Shown: in pieces, positions 41,717-50,009 of the stretch
Layout of the letters: each line of letters starts with the position of its first letter
Numbering within the stretch: position 1 is the first letter of the stretch
From: an uncultured Desulfovibrio sp.
GTDB taxonomy: Bacteria; Desulfobacterota; Desulfovibrionia; Desulfovibrionales; Desulfovibrionaceae
Length of the DNA: 64,000 bases
Assembly: GCA_913063155.1 (NCBI GenBank)
Contig: CAJXYU010000005.1
Span: 248,001-312,000, forward strand
Direction of reading: 5' to 3'
The notes under the pieces: model-generated
Database searches by the model: none
What the model was told of the DNA's origin: nothing
Seen by the model: the letters and a program-made list of their open reading frames with translations, nothing else
Made by a program: the position numbers and the translations under genes

Positions 41717-42067
41717 CTACTTTTTCTTCTTCGGTTCGGCAACGGGGCCATCCACATCGGTGATGAACCCTTTGCGCAGGTCGATCTTGACGTCCTTGGC
41801 GATTTCCAGGGTGACGACATCGTCTTTGATTTCGACGATGGTTCCCTTGATGCCGCCATTGGTCCAGACCTTGTCGCCGTTCTTCAGATTTTCCAGCATG
41901 TTTTTATGCTGTTTCGCCTTTTTCTGCTGCGGACGGATGAGCAGAAAGTAGAAGATGGCGAACATGAGAACGAGCATGGGCAGCGGGCCGGCCAACAGGC
42001 CACCGGCACCACCCTCGGCCCCACCTGCGGGCGGAGCCATGGCAAAGGCAACTGTATCAAACAGCAT
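41717..42067 (-). CDS. yajC: Preprotein translocase subunit YajC
   Basis: 116 residues: an Ala/Gly-rich N-terminus, one membrane helix (MLVLMFAIFYFLLI), the conserved IRPQQKKAKQHKNMLENLKNGDKVWTNGG-type segment, and a small cytosolic beta domain ending in Lys. It associates with SecDF and the AcrB pump in E. coli. It starts 42 bases after the last glutamate synthase gene, with no terminator between, so it may be read partly from that operon's promoter. Confidence 0.93.
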   Translation of the reverse strand: MLFDTVAFAMAPPAGGAEGGAGGLLAGPLPMLVLMFAIFYFLLIRPQQKKAKQHKNMLENLKNGDKVWTNGGIKGTIVEIKDDVVTLEIAKDVKIDLRKGFITDVDGPVAEPKKKK

Positions 42068-42109
42068 AACGATCCTCCTGGGATGTTTTATTTTCTCGTT
42101 AGAACCGGA

Positions 42110-42874
42110 CTAGGTGGGCACGTACAGGTTTCCGTACGGCCTGTGAGAAAACGGACGAATTTTCGCAAAGCCTTCGCTTAAAATTTCGTCGGCATCCAAG
42201 TCAAGTTCTTTGGCGTAATCTTTGACGATCCTGGCGATCTCCTTCATGTCGTCACTGTCCACGGGCTGCGAATGCAGGCCTGGGCCGAGCTGGTATTCGG
42301 GAACCTCGCCACGAACATAGATTACACCGCCATGCATGCCTGTTCCAAGGCTTCGACCCGAAACAGGCGCATCAGGCTTACCAGAAAACATCCCCAAGAG
42401 CAAAATAATTCCACCGGCCATATATTCGCCGAGAAAGTCCCCCGCCTTGCCGCCGACCACTATGGCCGGCTGATGGTCCATATAGGCTTTCATATGGATT
42501 CCGACGCGATAACCCACATCTCCCTTGATATAAATACGGCCTCCGCGCATGGCGTAGCCTGCCACGTCGCCGGCCATGCCCTCCACCACGATTTTTCCGT
42601 CGTCCATGGTGTTGCCGATGCCGTCCTGGCCGTTGCCCTGGACGCGGATGGATGGACCGCGCATGAAGGCCGCCATATCCTGGCCAGGGACACCTTCGAC
42701 GAGGAACTTGAGCTCCCCTTCCAGGGCTGTGCCGATGTAGCGCTGGCCGTTGACATTCTTCAGGGTGAAATCGGTATATCCTTCGCGTACCTTTTCGCGA
42801 ATGAGTTCGTTGAACTGCTTGTAGTAGACGCCCTTCGCGTCAAGGGTGATCTTTTTCGTTTTGGTCTTGGTCAT
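42110..42874 (-). CDS. Glutamate synthase GXGXG (alpha-subunit C-terminal) domain protein
   Basis: 254 residues forming the right-handed beta-helix of the large glutamate synthase subunit as a free protein (archaeal-type GltB3). Repeated Gly motifs include RVQGNGQDGIGNTMDDG, MAGDVAGYAMRGG, IYIKGDVGYRVG and IVVGGKAGDFLGEYMAGG. In fused enzymes this domain helps shape the ammonia tunnel. It follows the amidotransferase gene by 3 bases and is last in the five-gene cluster. Confidence 0.88.
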   Translation of the reverse strand: MTKTKTKKITLDAKGVYYKQFNELIREKVREGYTDFTLKNVNGQRYIGTALEGELKFLVEGVPGQDMAAFMRGPSIRVQGNGQDGIGNTMDDGKIVVEGMAGDVAGYAMRGGRIYIKGDVGYRVGIHMKAYMDHQPAIVVGGKAGDFLGEYMAGGIILLLGMFSGKPDAPVSGRSLGTGMHGGVIYVRGEVPEYQLGPGLHSQPVDSDDMKEIARIVKDYAKELDLDADEILSEGFAKIRPFSHRPYGNLYVPT

Positions 42875-42877
42875 GAC

Positions 42878-43975
42878 TTATCCCTCCAGGTCCACGATGA
42901 CGGGTTCACCCGCTTTGGGCATCCAGACATGATCCAGTTCGGGACACACCTCACGGATGGAGGATTCCTCACTGGACATGAAGACCATGTCGTCCTTTTC
43001 GGCAACCAGCAGCGGCCGCAGCTTGATTCGATCGTTGAGACCCATGAGCCGGTTGTTGTCGGCAACCAGAATGGCGAAAGGGCCGTTGAGCATGCCCGGG
43101 CCGTAGGTCGCGCGGAGCGCGGTGTAGAGCTCCTTGTCGTCCTTGTCCATGCGCTCTATTTCGTCCCAGAATGGCGGGGCAAAAACCTTGGCCGCCATTT
43201 CCCAGGAGAGGCCGTGCTTGCGGATGAGCAGGTCCAGTTCGTAAGCCACCACTTCCGTATCGGTCATCAGCGAGCACAGGTAGTCGTGCTCGCACAGGTA
43301 GCGGCGGTTGATGCCGTAGGAGGATATTTCACCATTGTGCACGATGGACCAGTTCAGAATAGTGAACGGATGAGCACCCGCCCACCAGCCCGGCGTGTTG
43401 GTCGGAAAGCGGTTGTGGCCGGTCCAGATGTAAGCGCTGTATTCGTCGAGGCGGAAGAAATCGGCGATGTCCTCGGGATAGCCGACGCCCTTGAATGCCC
43501 CCATGTTCTTGCCGCTGGAGAAGACGTACGCGCCGGCCACCGAGGTGTTGATCTTCATGATCACGGAGACCATGTAGTCTTCCTCGGGCAGATCCGAGAG
43601 TTCGTGCGCCGGATCGAAATTAGGGCTCACGAAATAGCGGTTCACCAGCGGCGGGTTGGTGATGTTCAAGGTTTTGCGGGTGGGGATGGGTTCGAACTCG
43701 TGGACGGTGCAGTAGTGCTTGAGCACTTCTTCAGCCGCATTCACGCCGCTTTTGTCGTCACACATGATGTGGAAGGCGTACTTGTCGGCCATATCCGGGT
43801 AGATGCCGTAGGCCGCGAAGCCGCCGCCCAAGCCGTTGCCTCGGTCGTGCATGCAGGCCATGGCGTTGATGGGCAGATCCCCTTTGATCAGGTTGCGTTG
43901 CTTGCTGATGACGCCGAAAACACCACAGCCTGATATATCCTTCTCGAAATCGTAATATCTTTCGGGAGCTTTCAT
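42878..43975 (-). CDS. Glutamate synthase amidotransferase domain protein (class II GATase)
   Basis: 365 residues; ATG 43975 overlaps the preceding stop (TAATG) with GGAGG upstream. The N-terminal nucleophile Cys is at residue 17 (DISGCGVFGVI), so a 16-residue propeptide must be removed for activity, as in large-subunit glutamate synthase. ACMHDRGNGLGGGFAAYG, TGHNRFPTNTPGWW and NWSIVHNGEISSYG are glutaminase signatures. It releases ammonia from glutamine and passes it to the FMN domain. Free-standing GltB1 of archaeal type. Confidence 0.9.
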   Translation of the reverse strand: MKAPERYYDFEKDISGCGVFGVISKQRNLIKGDLPINAMACMHDRGNGLGGGFAAYGIYPDMADKYAFHIMCDDKSGVNAAEEVLKHYCTVHEFEPIPTRKTLNITNPPLVNRYFVSPNFDPAHELSDLPEEDYMVSVIMKINTSVAGAYVFSSGKNMGAFKGVGYPEDIADFFRLDEYSAYIWTGHNRFPTNTPGWWAGAHPFTILNWSIVHNGEISSYGINRRYLCEHDYLCSLMTDTEVVAYELDLLIRKHGLSWEMAAKVFAPPFWDEIERMDKDDKELYTALRATYGPGMLNGPFAILVADNNRLMGLNDRIKLRPLLVAEKDDMVFMSSEESSIREVCPELDHVWMPKAGEPVIVDLEG

Positions 43976-45258
43976 TATTCCTCCGTATGCTCGGGATTCC
44001 ACGTCTCATTGAAGAACTCGTCGGGCCAGTGCAGTGCGTCGGGTTCGCCTGCCATGAGTTTGGCCCTGGTTTCCGCTTCGATGGGAAGCTTGAACTTCAC
44101 GAACGAGGTGAACATGCCGGCTTGATCGATATCGCCCACCAGCACATAGCCGACGAGATTGCCGTTCTGGAACACCAGCTTGCGGTAGCTTTTCTTCTTT
44201 TCATCCAGCTTCATGGCCACCTCGAAGTTCTTGTCATCTTCGGGCGGGTTGACCGTGCCCACGGAAATGGTGGGCAGGCCGTAAAAGCTGATGGAGTTCA
44301 TGGCCAGGCCTCCCGAATAACCGGTGTCTCTTCCCGCCATGTTTTTGCCCGCGCAGAACCCCTGATTGTAGGCGTTGGGCCAGATGGGAACCACGCGGTT
44401 TTCTCCGGCCAGCATGTCCAGGGCCTGAGCGACGTCGCCTGCGGCGTATACACCCTCTGCGTTGGTCCGCATGTGGTCGTCGACCATGATGCCCCGGTCC
44501 ACCTTGACGTTTGCGTCCTTGGCCAAATTGTAGTTTGGCACCACGCCGATGGCGATGACCACGATTTCAGTCTGAAGGAAGCCGCCGTCCGTGAGGTGGC
44601 AGCCTACAACGTAGCCTTCCGCGTCGCGCTGGATTTCCTTGACCGACACGCCGGTGCGGACCTTGAGCCCCACTTCGTCCAGGCGGCCCGCAGCCAGGCT
44701 GGCGGCGTTTTCGTCGAAGGCCAGGCTGAGCACGCGGTCCGAAAGTTCGACGATGGTCACGTCCACTCCCCTGTCGAACAGGGCTTCGGCCGCCTTGAGG
44801 CCGATGAGGCCGCCGCCGATGACCACGGCGCGCTTGATGTCCTTGGCCGTGCCTATGAGTTCCTGGGCGTGGGCCAGATTGGTGAAATTGTAGACGCCGG
44901 CCCCCTCTGCTCCCGGGATGGGCGGGGTGAACGGCGCACCGCCGGTGGCCAGCAGGAGGTTTTCATATTCGATTTCTTCACCCTTTTCAGTGGTGATGAT
45001 TTTCTTTTGGGTGTCCAGGCCGGCCACGGTGGTCCCCAACTTCAGTTCCACGTTGTTCAGTTCATAGAACTTGGTGGGCCGCAAGGCCATGCGGTCGGCC
45101 TTGATCTTGCCCGCCAACAGGTAGGAGATGAGCGGTCGGCCGTAAGCAGGCGCATTTTCGGCGCCGATGACCATGATGGGATTTTCCTTGTCGACCTGGC
45201 GGATTCCTTCGATGGCTCCGATGGATGCGATGCCGTTTCCGATAATAACGTATTTCAT
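43975..45258 (-). CDS. NAD(P)/FAD-dependent oxidoreductase of the split glutamate synthase cluster
   Basis: 427 residues; ATG 45258 with GGAG 8-9 bases upstream. There are two dinucleotide folds: VIIGNGIASIGAIEG near the N-terminus (FAD) and AVVIGGGLIGLKAAEAL near residue 155 (NAD). EGVYAAGDVAQALDML is the second FAD contact. The protein belongs to the pyridine nucleotide-disulfide oxidoreductase superfamily, close to Nox/NirB-N types, with no redox CxxxxC. It probably passes electrons to the adjacent Fe-S protein and the FMN synthase; the electron donor is not provable from sequence. Confidence 0.85.
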   Translation of the reverse strand: MKYVIIGNGIASIGAIEGIRQVDKENPIMVIGAENAPAYGRPLISYLLAGKIKADRMALRPTKFYELNNVELKLGTTVAGLDTQKKIITTEKGEEIEYENLLLATGGAPFTPPIPGAEGAGVYNFTNLAHAQELIGTAKDIKRAVVIGGGLIGLKAAEALFDRGVDVTIVELSDRVLSLAFDENAASLAAGRLDEVGLKVRTGVSVKEIQRDAEGYVVGCHLTDGGFLQTEIVVIAIGVVPNYNLAKDANVKVDRGIMVDDHMRTNAEGVYAAGDVAQALDMLAGENRVVPIWPNAYNQGFCAGKNMAGRDTGYSGGLAMNSISFYGLPTISVGTVNPPEDDKNFEVAMKLDEKKKSYRKLVFQNGNLVGYVLVGDIDQAGMFTSFVKFKLPIEAETRAKLMAGEPDALHWPDEFFNETWNPEHTEE

Positions 45259-45283
45259 GATGTGAACTCCGGTTGTCGGACGG

Positions 45284-45730
45284 TTAGCGTTCCTCGAACT
45301 TGAGGGCCAGGTTCGGGCAGGCTGCGACGCATGCCGGGCCTTCCTCACGGTCCTGACACAGGTCGCACTTGATGATCTTGTTTTCCACGGGGTGCCGCTT
45401 GATGGCTCCGTAGGGACAGGCCATGAGGCAGGACCAGCAGCCCACGCATTTTTCCCGGTCATACACGGTGCGGCCGGTCTTGGGGTCCTTGTGCAGTCCG
45501 CCGGAGATGCAGGCGGCCACGCAGGCGGGTTCGTCGCAGTGGCGACAGCTCACGGCCACGCAGGTGTGGCCTTTTTCAAAGACCTTTTTACAGGAAGTGA
45601 TGCCCTTTTCCCTGCGTTCCTGAGTGTAGGCGATGACCACGTCCTTGCTCTCGGAGTGTGCGGTGATGCAAGCCACCTCGCAGAGATGGCACCCAATACA
45701 GAATTCCTTATCGGGGTAGACTCTTTTCAT
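45284..45730 (-). CDS. Four-cluster 4Fe-4S ferredoxin-like protein
   Basis: 148 residues with four Cys motifs: CIGCHLCEVACITAH, CRHCDEPACVAAC, CVGCWSCLMACP and CDLCQ...CVAACP. This is the HycB/CooF/DmsB-like layout carrying up to four [4Fe-4S] clusters. It lies between the FMN and FAD genes of the glutamate synthase cluster, so it is the likely electron wire between them. It is 12 bases after the FMN gene. Confidence 0.88.
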   Translation of the reverse strand: MKRVYPDKEFCIGCHLCEVACITAHSESKDVVIAYTQERREKGITSCKKVFEKGHTCVAVSCRHCDEPACVAACISGGLHKDPKTGRTVYDREKCVGCWSCLMACPYGAIKRHPVENKIIKCDLCQDREEGPACVAACPNLALKFEER

Positions 45731-45742
45731 GACTACTTTCCC

Positions 45743-47269
45743 CTATCTACCGGCGTGCTTGACGCCGAGAATGTCCATTTCAGTGTCCGAAAGTCCCACG
45801 GCGCGCAGTTTGTCGCGGTTGCCGCGCAGGCTTTCGATGGAGTTCAGACCCATGCCGCCGAGCATCTCTTCGATCTCGTGGCCCCACGCACGAACCAGGT
45901 TGGTCATCTTTTTGGCCGCGATATCCGGGTTCTGGCGTTTGGCCAGCTTGGGATCGTTGGTGGCGATGCCCCACGGACATTTGCCCGTGTAGCAGCGTCC
46001 GCAAAGGGTGCAGCCCACGGCAATGAGTGCGCCTGTAGCGATGTATACGGCGTCTGCGCCGAGTGCGATGGCCTTGATGGCGTCCGCCGAACAGCGGATA
46101 CCGCCCGCAGCCACTATGGAGGCCTGGTTGCGAATGCCTTCGTCGCGAAGGCGCTGATCCACGGAGGCCAGGGCCAGTTCAAGCGGAATGCCCACGTTGT
46201 CACGGGTCATGGCCGGCGCCGCGCCCGTGCCTCCGCGCATACCGTCGATGGTCACGATATCCGCGCCGGCCCGGACAATCCCCGAAGCGATGGCGGCCAC
46301 GTTGTGCACCGCTGCGATCTTGACCGAAACCGGAGCCTTGTATTCCGAGGCTTCTTTGAGGGCGAAGATGAGCTGCAACAGGTCTTCGATGGAATAGATG
46401 TCATGATGTGGGGCGGGCGAGATTGCGTCGGACCCAATGGGAACCATGCGGGTTTCGGAGACCATGTCGTTGATCTTTTCGCCGGGAAGATGGCCGCCGA
46501 TACCGGGCTTGGCCCCCTGGCCGACCTTGATCTCGATGCCTGCGCCCGCCTGCAGGTAGTCCTTATGCACGCCGAAGCGGCCGGAAGCCACCTGGACGAT
46601 GGTATTCTGCCCATATTTATAAAGGGACTTGTGCAGGCCGCCCTCACCGGTGTTGTAGTAGATGCCCAACTCGGATGCCGCGCGGGCCATGGCCCGGTGC
46701 AGGTTGAAGTTGATGGAGCCGAAGGACATGGCCGAAAACATGATCGGATAATTCAGCTCCAGCTGCGGAGTGAGCTTGGTCTTGAGCTTGGGTTTTCCGT
46801 CCTTGCCGGTTTCGATTTCCAGCTTGCTGGGCTTGGCGCCGAGAAAGGTCTTCAGCTCCATAGGCTCGCGAAGCGGGTCAATGGACGGGTTGGTCACCTG
46901 GCTGGCGTCCAGCAGCATACGGTCCCAGTAGACCGGAATGTCTACCGGGGAACCCATGCCGGCCAGCAGCACGCCTCCGGTATCGGCCTGTTTGTAGATG
47001 TTCTCCATGAATACCGGGCGCCAGCTTGCGCCGCCTCGGTATTCGGAAGGCTTTTTCCGGATGTGTAGTGCGGCCGTGGGGCACAGTGCTTCACAGCGGT
47101 GGCAGCCTACACACTTGGAGTTGTCATGCATGACCTTGCCGCGCACCTCGTCCCAGTAATGGGAGCCGTAGGAGCATTGGCGGACACAGACTTCGCAGTT
47201 GATGCACAAGTCTTTGTCGCGGTCGATGTGAAACTCATGGTAATTCTTGTTGATGGGCTGGAACAGCAA
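45743..47269 (-). CDS. Glutamate synthase FMN/Fe-S domain protein (archaeal-type GltB2)
   Basis: 508 residues from a TTG at 47269 with GAGAGGG upstream. The N-terminus carries two 4Fe-4S motifs (CINCEVCVRQC and CVGCHRCEALCP). The rest is the FMN TIM barrel of glutamate synthase: PIMFSAMSFGSIN, YYNTGEGGLHKS, KVGQGAKPGIGGHLPG, TIDGMRGGTGAAP, AAGGIRCSADAIKAIALGAD and a third cluster GCTLCGRCYTGKCP. It makes glutamate from 2-oxoglutarate and ammonia. First gene of the cluster. Confidence 0.9.
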   Translation of the reverse strand: MLFQPINKNYHEFHIDRDKDLCINCEVCVRQCSYGSHYWDEVRGKVMHDNSKCVGCHRCEALCPTAALHIRKKPSEYRGGASWRPVFMENIYKQADTGGVLLAGMGSPVDIPVYWDRMLLDASQVTNPSIDPLREPMELKTFLGAKPSKLEIETGKDGKPKLKTKLTPQLELNYPIMFSAMSFGSINFNLHRAMARAASELGIYYNTGEGGLHKSLYKYGQNTIVQVASGRFGVHKDYLQAGAGIEIKVGQGAKPGIGGHLPGEKINDMVSETRMVPIGSDAISPAPHHDIYSIEDLLQLIFALKEASEYKAPVSVKIAAVHNVAAIASGIVRAGADIVTIDGMRGGTGAAPAMTRDNVGIPLELALASVDQRLRDEGIRNQASIVAAGGIRCSADAIKAIALGADAVYIATGALIAVGCTLCGRCYTGKCPWGIATNDPKLAKRQNPDIAAKKMTNLVRAWGHEIEEMLGGMGLNSIESLRGNRDKLRAVGLSDTEMDILGVKHAGR

Positions 47270-47411
47270 GGCAGATACCCTCTCTCAAAATGTTTACCAA
47301 AAAAGTCATCGTCTGGCGGAATGACTGCGACTTCATCTTAATTTTTTACAATTTTGAACAAAGACTCTCAGTTTTTTGCGGAAAGTCAGATGAGCACATT
47401 GGTTGACTCCG

Positions 47412-47461
47412 TGTCAAGCGCGAAGTGGCTCAAAAGGCGTTTCTAAAAGCACAATTGTGCT
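47412..47461 (-). promoter_or_regulatory. Candidate control region of the glutamate synthase operon
   Basis: AGCACAATTGTGCT at 47448-47461 is a perfect 14-bp palindrome. Thirty bases further toward the operon lies a perfect minus-strand -35, TTGACA (47417-47412), but no good -10 at 16-18 bases. A half-site-like AATGTGCTC (minus strand) overlaps the expected -10 region. This fits a regulated promoter, but the regulator cannot be named. Confidence 0.4.
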
Positions 47462-47832
47462 CTGAAAGTTGTCACTGCGCACGTTTTATTTATCAAAATC
47501 CATTAAATCAGCCTGTTGTCGGACATAGGAGGCGAAAAGAGTCTATTCCATTTTTCATAATTATACCCCCTTTTTGATGCGCATTACTACCAAAAATGAG
47601 AAATTATCACCATAAAACAATGACTTTTTCGTCATATCCTGTTCGAAATTCATGGATTTTATTTGCTAAAAATGTAAACAGTAAAGCGCTTGCGGTCTCC
47701 GGTGTCTTTTTTTTCATTCCCTGTTTCATCCTTTTTGTTTTTCATGACAGGCTGTGCTTTTCACCGAACTGGAGAATGTCAATGGATAAGGATAGTTACA
47801 GCAAGTCGCTTACAAGGGACGAACCGACTGCC

Positions 47833-47974
47833 TTACAATTCCGATTGTCAAAGCACGCTGACGACCATAGTCGGAATGGATGATTTGGTGTGGGAGTGTT
47901 GGAGAATAGTGCGCGCATTGGGGGACGGATCGTATCCCATGCTTTTTTTAATGGGCCAGCTTACGGAATTGTAA
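47833..47974. repeat. 11-bp inverted repeat pair spanning 142 bases
   Basis: TTACAATTCCG at 47833-47843 and its exact complement CGGAATTGTAA at 47964-47974. The enclosed segment has no gene I can support. Possible readings are a small non-autonomous element, paired protein-binding sites or a folded transcript. Confidence 0.45.
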
Positions 47975-48173
47975 ATTCAGACATGTTTCTGTCGCCACTG
48001 CTGCCATATTCTCAATGAGGACTCTCTTTGATTCTTTTTGGGGCAACCAATCAATTCCTTATTATATAAATAAATGGCTGCTTGGGGGCTGTTGAGTTTT
48101 TTTGGAGCGCTACTTCCAGGTCGCTGAGATTTTCCCACCTCTCCTTATCCACTCTGAGTCTGGAAACTTTCCT

Positions 48174-48203
48174 TTGACAAGGGGGGCTGCTGGTGAGCAT
48201 AAA
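48174..48203 (+). promoter_or_regulatory. Sigma-70-type promoter of dut
   Basis: TTGACA at 48174-48179, an 18-base spacer, then CATAAA at 48198-48203, about 30 bases before the dut ATG. Confidence 0.55.
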
Positions 48204-48234
48204 AGTGCCTCAGTTTATTAAGGAGATATGTTAA

Positions 48235-48699
48235 ATGGAACCGACGAAAATCGATGTGAAAGTGAAATTCCTGCATCAGGTATGGGACGAGAATGAACTG
48301 GCCTACGGAACACCTCATTCCGTGGGGCTGGATCTGCGAGCCTGCTTTGACGAGGAATACATTGAAATCGAACCGGGCGGCCGGGCCGCCATCCCTTCCG
48401 GGATTGCAATCGAGATGCGCGAAGCAGGAGTCGCAGGCTTTGTCTATTCCCGTAGCGGCCTTGGGACCAAGGAAGGACTGACCGTGAGTCAGGGGGTCGG
48501 AGTTATCGACCCGGACTACCGAGGGGAAATCAAGGTTTCATTGCTCAATACTTCCGGTGAAAAGCGACGAATTCGCCGAGGCCAGCGCATTGCCCAGCTG
48601 GTGTTCAAAACGTGCTACCAGGCGAACATTCTTCCGTCCAAGGAGCTTTCCGACACGGAACGCGGCGCAGGCGGATTCGGACATACCGGAAAACATTGA
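48235..48699 (+). CDS. dut: Deoxyuridine 5'-triphosphate nucleotidohydrolase
   Basis: Hydrolyses dUTP to dUMP, keeping uracil out of DNA and feeding dTMP synthesis. The 154-residue trimeric-type protein shows the five motifs: SVGLDLRA, YSRSGLGTKEGL, GVGVIDPDYRGEI, RRGQRIAQLVF and RGAGGFGHTGKH. AGGAG precedes the ATG. The argD-type gene starts 7 bases after its stop. Confidence 0.95.
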   Translation: MEPTKIDVKVKFLHQVWDENELAYGTPHSVGLDLRACFDEEYIEIEPGGRAAIPSGIAIEMREAGVAGFVYSRSGLGTKEGLTVSQGVGVIDPDYRGEIKVSLLNTSGEKRRIRRGQRIAQLVFKTCYQANILPSKELSDTERGAGGFGHTGKH

Positions 48700-48706
48700 G
48701 GAAATC

Positions 48707-49915
48707 ATGAGCATACATTTCGAAAACATTGTTCAGAGGGAAAAGGAACTTCTGTGCAGCACTTATGGCCGGTATCCCCTGGCTATTTCCAGAGCGGAAG
48801 GTTGCCGTCTTTATGATTTGGACGGTGATGAATACGTGGATCTGCTTGCGGGAATTGCCGTATGCAGCTTGGGGCACAGTCGGGCCGATCTGGCCGACGT
48901 CATGTCGGAGCAGGCACGCAAGATGGTCCATGTGAGTAACCTTTTCTACCAGAACGAGCAGCTCGACCTTGCCGAGAAGTTGCTTGCCACGTGTGAAGCG
49001 GACCGGGTTTTCTTTTGCAACTCCGGAGCTGAAGCCAACGAAGGAGCCATCAAACTGGCCCGCCGGTACACCTCCAAGGTCAAGAAGAAAGACGCCTTCG
49101 AGATTGTCACTCTTGAGCGGTCATTTCACGGCAGGACGTTGTGCACCTTGACTGCAACTGGGCAGTCAGGACTCATCAAGGACGGCTACGATCCCCTGCC
49201 CCCGGGATTCACCACGGTGCCTTTCGACGACGTTGACGCCCTGCGTAGCGTCGTCAGCGACAAGACCTGCGCCATCATGGTCGAGATGGTTCAGGGTGAA
49301 GGGGGCGTCCGCCCCTTGTCTATGGAATATGTGGACGCGGTGATGGAATTGCGCCGTGAATTCGATTTGTTGGTCATCGTGGACGAAGTACAGACCGGGT
49401 TGTGCCGGACCGGAAAGTTCTGGGCTCACCAACACTACGGCATCAAGCCGGACATCTTCACCTCGGCCAAGGCCCTTGCCAATGGTCTGCCCATGGGCGC
49501 TGTGATGGTTGGCAAGGAGGCGGCCCAGGGATTTGAACCCGGCTCTCACGCCACCACCTTTGGCGGCGGTGCTGTGGTTTCCGCCGTGGCTGCCAAGGTC
49601 GTGGACATTATGCAGGACGAGAACATTGCCGAACGCGCCGAGGAAATGGGTAAATTCATCAAGTCCCAGGCGGCTGAGCTCGTTCGCAAGCATCCTGAAA
49701 AAGTGGCCGGTGTGCGTGGCCTGGGGCTGCTGCTGGGTATTGAGCTGACCTTCGAGGGGAAGGAGGTCTGGAAACAGCTTCTGGAAAAGCGGTTTGTCTG
49801 CAATTTGACCCAGGGGCGCATTTTGCGGCTCGTTCCTCCATTGGTCATCGAGAAGCAGGATATTCTGGATTTTCTGGCGTGCCTGGACGGCATTCTTCAG
49901 AAAGCGGAGATTTAA
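48707..49915 (+). CDS. argD: Acetylornithine (class III) aminotransferase
   Basis: Transfers an amino group from glutamate to N-acetylglutamate semialdehyde in arginine synthesis; ArgD can also serve in lysine synthesis. ATG 48707 has GAGGA 4 bases upstream; the open frame continues upstream inside dut. 402 residues with YPLAISRAEGCRLYDLDG, FFCNSGAEANEGAIKLAR, ERSFHGRTLCTLTATGQ, VIVDEVQTGLCRTG and the PLP Lys in FTSAKALANGLPMGA. Other ornithine-type aminotransferases are possible, but length and motifs suit ArgD. Confidence 0.88.
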   Translation: MSIHFENIVQREKELLCSTYGRYPLAISRAEGCRLYDLDGDEYVDLLAGIAVCSLGHSRADLADVMSEQARKMVHVSNLFYQNEQLDLAEKLLATCEADRVFFCNSGAEANEGAIKLARRYTSKVKKKDAFEIVTLERSFHGRTLCTLTATGQSGLIKDGYDPLPPGFTTVPFDDVDALRSVVSDKTCAIMVEMVQGEGGVRPLSMEYVDAVMELRREFDLLVIVDEVQTGLCRTGKFWAHQHYGIKPDIFTSAKALANGLPMGAVMVGKEAAQGFEPGSHATTFGGGAVVSAVAAKVVDIMQDENIAERAEEMGKFIKSQAAELVRKHPEKVAGVRGLGLLLGIELTFEGKEVWKQLLEKRFVCNLTQGRILRLVPPLVIEKQDILDFLACLDGILQKAEI

Positions 49916-49925
49916 ATGCGAATAC

Positions 49926-49948
49926 GGGCGCCGCAAGGCGCCCTTTTC
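49926..49948 (+). terminator. Terminator after argD
   Basis: GGGCGCC (49926-49932) pairs with GGCGCCC (49937-49943) around GCAA, followed by TTTT. Confidence 0.8.
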
Positions 49949-50009
49949 GTCCGGCTGCCTTGACCAGCAGCACTGCAGAACGTATATTTTGGTCTATAAG
50001 GAGCCGGTC

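Larger units (their letters stand above)
47270..48234. other. 965-base gap between the glutamate synthase operon and dut
   Basis: The longest gene-free stretch in the window, distinctly AT-rich. It contains the glutamate synthase control region (47412-47461), an 11-bp inverted repeat (47833-47843 and 47964-47974) and the dut promoter (48174-48203). Short plus-strand frames (47596-47883, 47690-47974, and a 33-codon frame at 47782 with GGAG upstream) show no family likeness. A weak hairpin with T7 lies near 47935-47949. I cannot support a gene here. Confidence 0.6.

Noticed and set aside
42272-47068. Long plus-strand open frames (up to 558 codons) opposite the glutamate synthase genes
   Set aside because: The minus-strand genes carry full Fe-S, FMN, FAD and amidotransferase signatures. 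The plus-strand translations show none and have no ribosome sites.
47596-47974. Short plus-strand frames, one with a lipobox-like MTGC and one of 33 codons at 47782 with GGAG upstream
   Set aside because: No homology that I recognise, odd composition and overlap with the inverted repeat; not enough to call a gene.
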